From Candidatus Bathyarchaeota archaeon (lineage in GTDB: Archaea; Thermoproteota; Bathyarchaeia; 40CM-2-53-6): DNA of 29,479 bases. The notes beneath the pieces are model-generated. The model was given only the letters and a program-made list of their open reading frames with translations. It made no database searches and had not been told where the DNA came from. The translations under genes and the position numbers were made by a program. The stretch spans positions 1,745 to 31,223 of the forward strand of contig VBBB01000067.1 in assembly GCA_005882955.1 (NCBI GenBank), in the 5' to 3' direction. Positions 28,485 through 29,479 of the stretch are shown here, in pieces (position 1 is the first letter of the stretch; the number at the start of each line of letters is the position of its first letter).

Positions 28485-29479
28485 TTGCCCAAGGCCCAGA
28501 AGGACAAGCCCAAAGCGGACCTGAACATTTTCCCCGGAAACTGGACCATCAAGAACGAGATGATGTTCCGCGCATTCGACCTGTCCTTCGCTCAAAACTG
28601 GAATCCTTCAACCCTTCCATGGGACGAACTCGACGGGAAGAACTTCGACCCTAAGGAGCGAATAGCTCAGGCCTACTGGATGTCAAAGCTCGCTCTCTTC
28701 GAGAAATCTGGCATTGGAGCCTTCGGTTTCGGCATAGTAAGAGCAGCAGAATTGAACTTGGAGGATCCAACGAAGAAGATGCTCGCATCAATAACCTATG
28801 ACGAATGCCGTCACGATGAAGTATGCCGCAGAGCCTGCAACAAACTCTGCCCCAACTGGCCTTACGGGTACAAGCCCCAATCAGATTTCGAACAGAAGGC
28901 ATTGAGGAACATACAAACCCTTTACGATGAGGGACGAAGGTACTGGAAGGGATTCGTGGGTGCTTGGGAGTACCTTTCTCCCGAGCTATTGTTTGCCGGC
29001 TTTTTCTTTGCAGAGATCGGAGCCGAGACAATATTCAACTCAATGCGCCAGACGAGCAAACTCGAAGTCTATCGACAATCGTTCCAGAACATAACCAGAG
29101 ACGAGACCCGGCACTTGGTAGCGACGATGGCGCTCTTGCGAGCGATGTCCCAAGAGTTTACGGAGGAACAGAAACTTACCGTTACTCGCCAGATGAAACA
29201 AGGCTTCATCTTTTTGTCTCCACTCCTCTACGAGCACAAGTCCGAATTCTGGCGGCTACCATCTGATTTTGACAAAGTCGACCATGAACTGGAGCAGATT
29301 GCGCGAGACTCGGGGTTAGGATGCTTGACGATGGAGGAGAAGGTAAAGTATTGGAGGCAGGCGATTGAGAAGAAGAGAGGCGAGATAGAAGAAATGGGCA
29401 TCAAGGTCCCCGCGATCCCTGAGATAGAAGTTGAAGGGATAGACGTACAAATCAGGAAAAACGAGACCATAGCAACCAG
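28485..29479 (+). CDS. Ferritin-fold di-iron carboxylate protein, 3' end cut by window edge
   Basis: About 331 residues of a helical di-iron protein of the ribonucleotide reductase R2/bacterial multicomponent oxygenase superfamily. The four-helix ligand set is seen as E73 (LALFEKSGIGAFG), E107 and H110 (TYDECRHDE), E177 (FFAEIGAE) and E207 and H210 (TRDETRHL), two ExxH pairs with the usual spacing. ExxH pairs bind two irons that activate O2. WNPSTLPWDEL in the N-terminus and the C-terminal helical region (WRQAIEKKRGEIEEM) are further landmarks. R2, R2-like oxidases and oxygenases share this fold, so substrate is not fixed. Its place after an acyl-CoA operon with a PaaG-like isomerase suggests an O2-dependent step in aerobic acyl-CoA or aromatic breakdown. 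The start is TTG 28485. Confidence 0.85.
   Translation, partial: MPKAQKDKPKADLNIFPGNWTIKNEMMFRAFDLSFAQNWNPSTLPWDELDGKNFDPKERIAQAYWMSKLALFEKSGIGAFGFGIVRAAELNLEDPTKKMLASITYDECRHDEVCRRACNKLCPNWPYGYKPQSDFEQKALRNIQTLYDEGRRYWKGFVGAWEYLSPELLFAGFFFAEIGAETIFNSMRQTSKLEVYRQSFQNITRDETRHLVATMALLRAMSQEFTEEQKLTVTRQMKQGFIFLSPLLYEHKSEFWRLPSDFDKVDHELEQIARDSGLGCLTMEEKVKYWRQAIEKKRGEIEEMGIKVPAIPEIEVEGIDVQIRKNETIAT

Noticed and set aside
1..29479. CRISPR arrays, insertion sequences, integrases or attachment sites
   Set aside because: No direct repeat series, transposase or recombinase was seen. tRNA-Trp shows no duplicated 3' end within the window.

Overview
The window reads as archaeal chromosome, most likely from the Thermoproteota (TACK) side and possibly a non-ammonia-oxidising relative of the Nitrososphaeria. 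The lineage is inference. The evidence is an archaeal S11, a PolB1-type DNA polymerase, archaeal DnaG, type II GAPDH, archaeal PheS/PheT and TrpRS, a DUF1512-type protein, a 5S rRNA gene unlinked to other rRNA genes, leaderless TATA-driven genes, many TTG starts, and BHB-type introns in stable RNA genes. No insertion sequences, CRISPR arrays or phage genes were seen.

Layout. Positions 1-1161 (minus) hold a partial serine hydroxymethyltransferase gene and rps11. Positions 1238-3600 (plus) hold a family B DNA polymerase in two frames, whose exonuclease motifs are all degenerate. dnaG (3577-4857, minus) converges on it. GAPDH follows at 5035-6072, then a proline-rich RecA/KaiC-like ATPase and an HTH-CBS regulator, both on the minus strand. 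The regulator is divergent from a one-carbon/methionine block at 8629-11638: MetE N-terminal-like protein, MetE catalytic protein and an MTHFR-like protein. Two of these three are interrupted by frame changes. The promoter region between regulator and metE carries two ATTCC-N4-GGAAT palindromes. Next come a small zinc-ribbon gene, a frameshifted secreted/pilin-like gene and a luciferase-like oxidoreductase. A translation block follows (pheS, pheT, trpS), then a secreted hypothetical protein and methionine aminopeptidase. On the minus strand lie a two-gene membrane unit (DUF1512-like plus zinc ribbon), the 5S rRNA gene and a large PQQ-propeller/Ig surface protein. On the plus strand follow a small alpha/beta-barrel-like protein, a tRNA-Trp gene, a four-helix membrane protein and an acyl-CoA block (thioesterase, 3-hydroxyacyl-CoA dehydrogenase, enoyl-CoA hydratase, PaaG-like isomerase). 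The window ends in a partial di-iron ferritin-fold oxygenase-like gene.

Most notable are the RNA genes. The 5S rRNA gene carries a 26-nt insertion in loop III. The insertion folds into a bulge-helix-bulge motif with two 3-nt bulges and a perfect 4-bp central helix. Cutting at the standard positions restores a normal 121-nt 5S rRNA exactly. This looks like a spliced archaeal intron in 5S rRNA. The tRNA-Trp(CCA) gene holds three introns (29 nt in the D-loop, 67 nt at 37/38, 18 nt in the variable loop), and removing them yields a textbook 74-nt tRNA. Other points worth attention are the exonuclease-dead polymerase, several genes whose conserved N-terminus has only CTG or ACG as a possible start, and a Paa-like aerobic acyl-CoA cluster beside a di-iron protein.

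Frame breaks in polB, metE, the MTHFR-like gene and the pilin-like gene may be real or assembly errors. Three of the four lie between 10.4 and 12.4 kb. Reads would be needed to decide.
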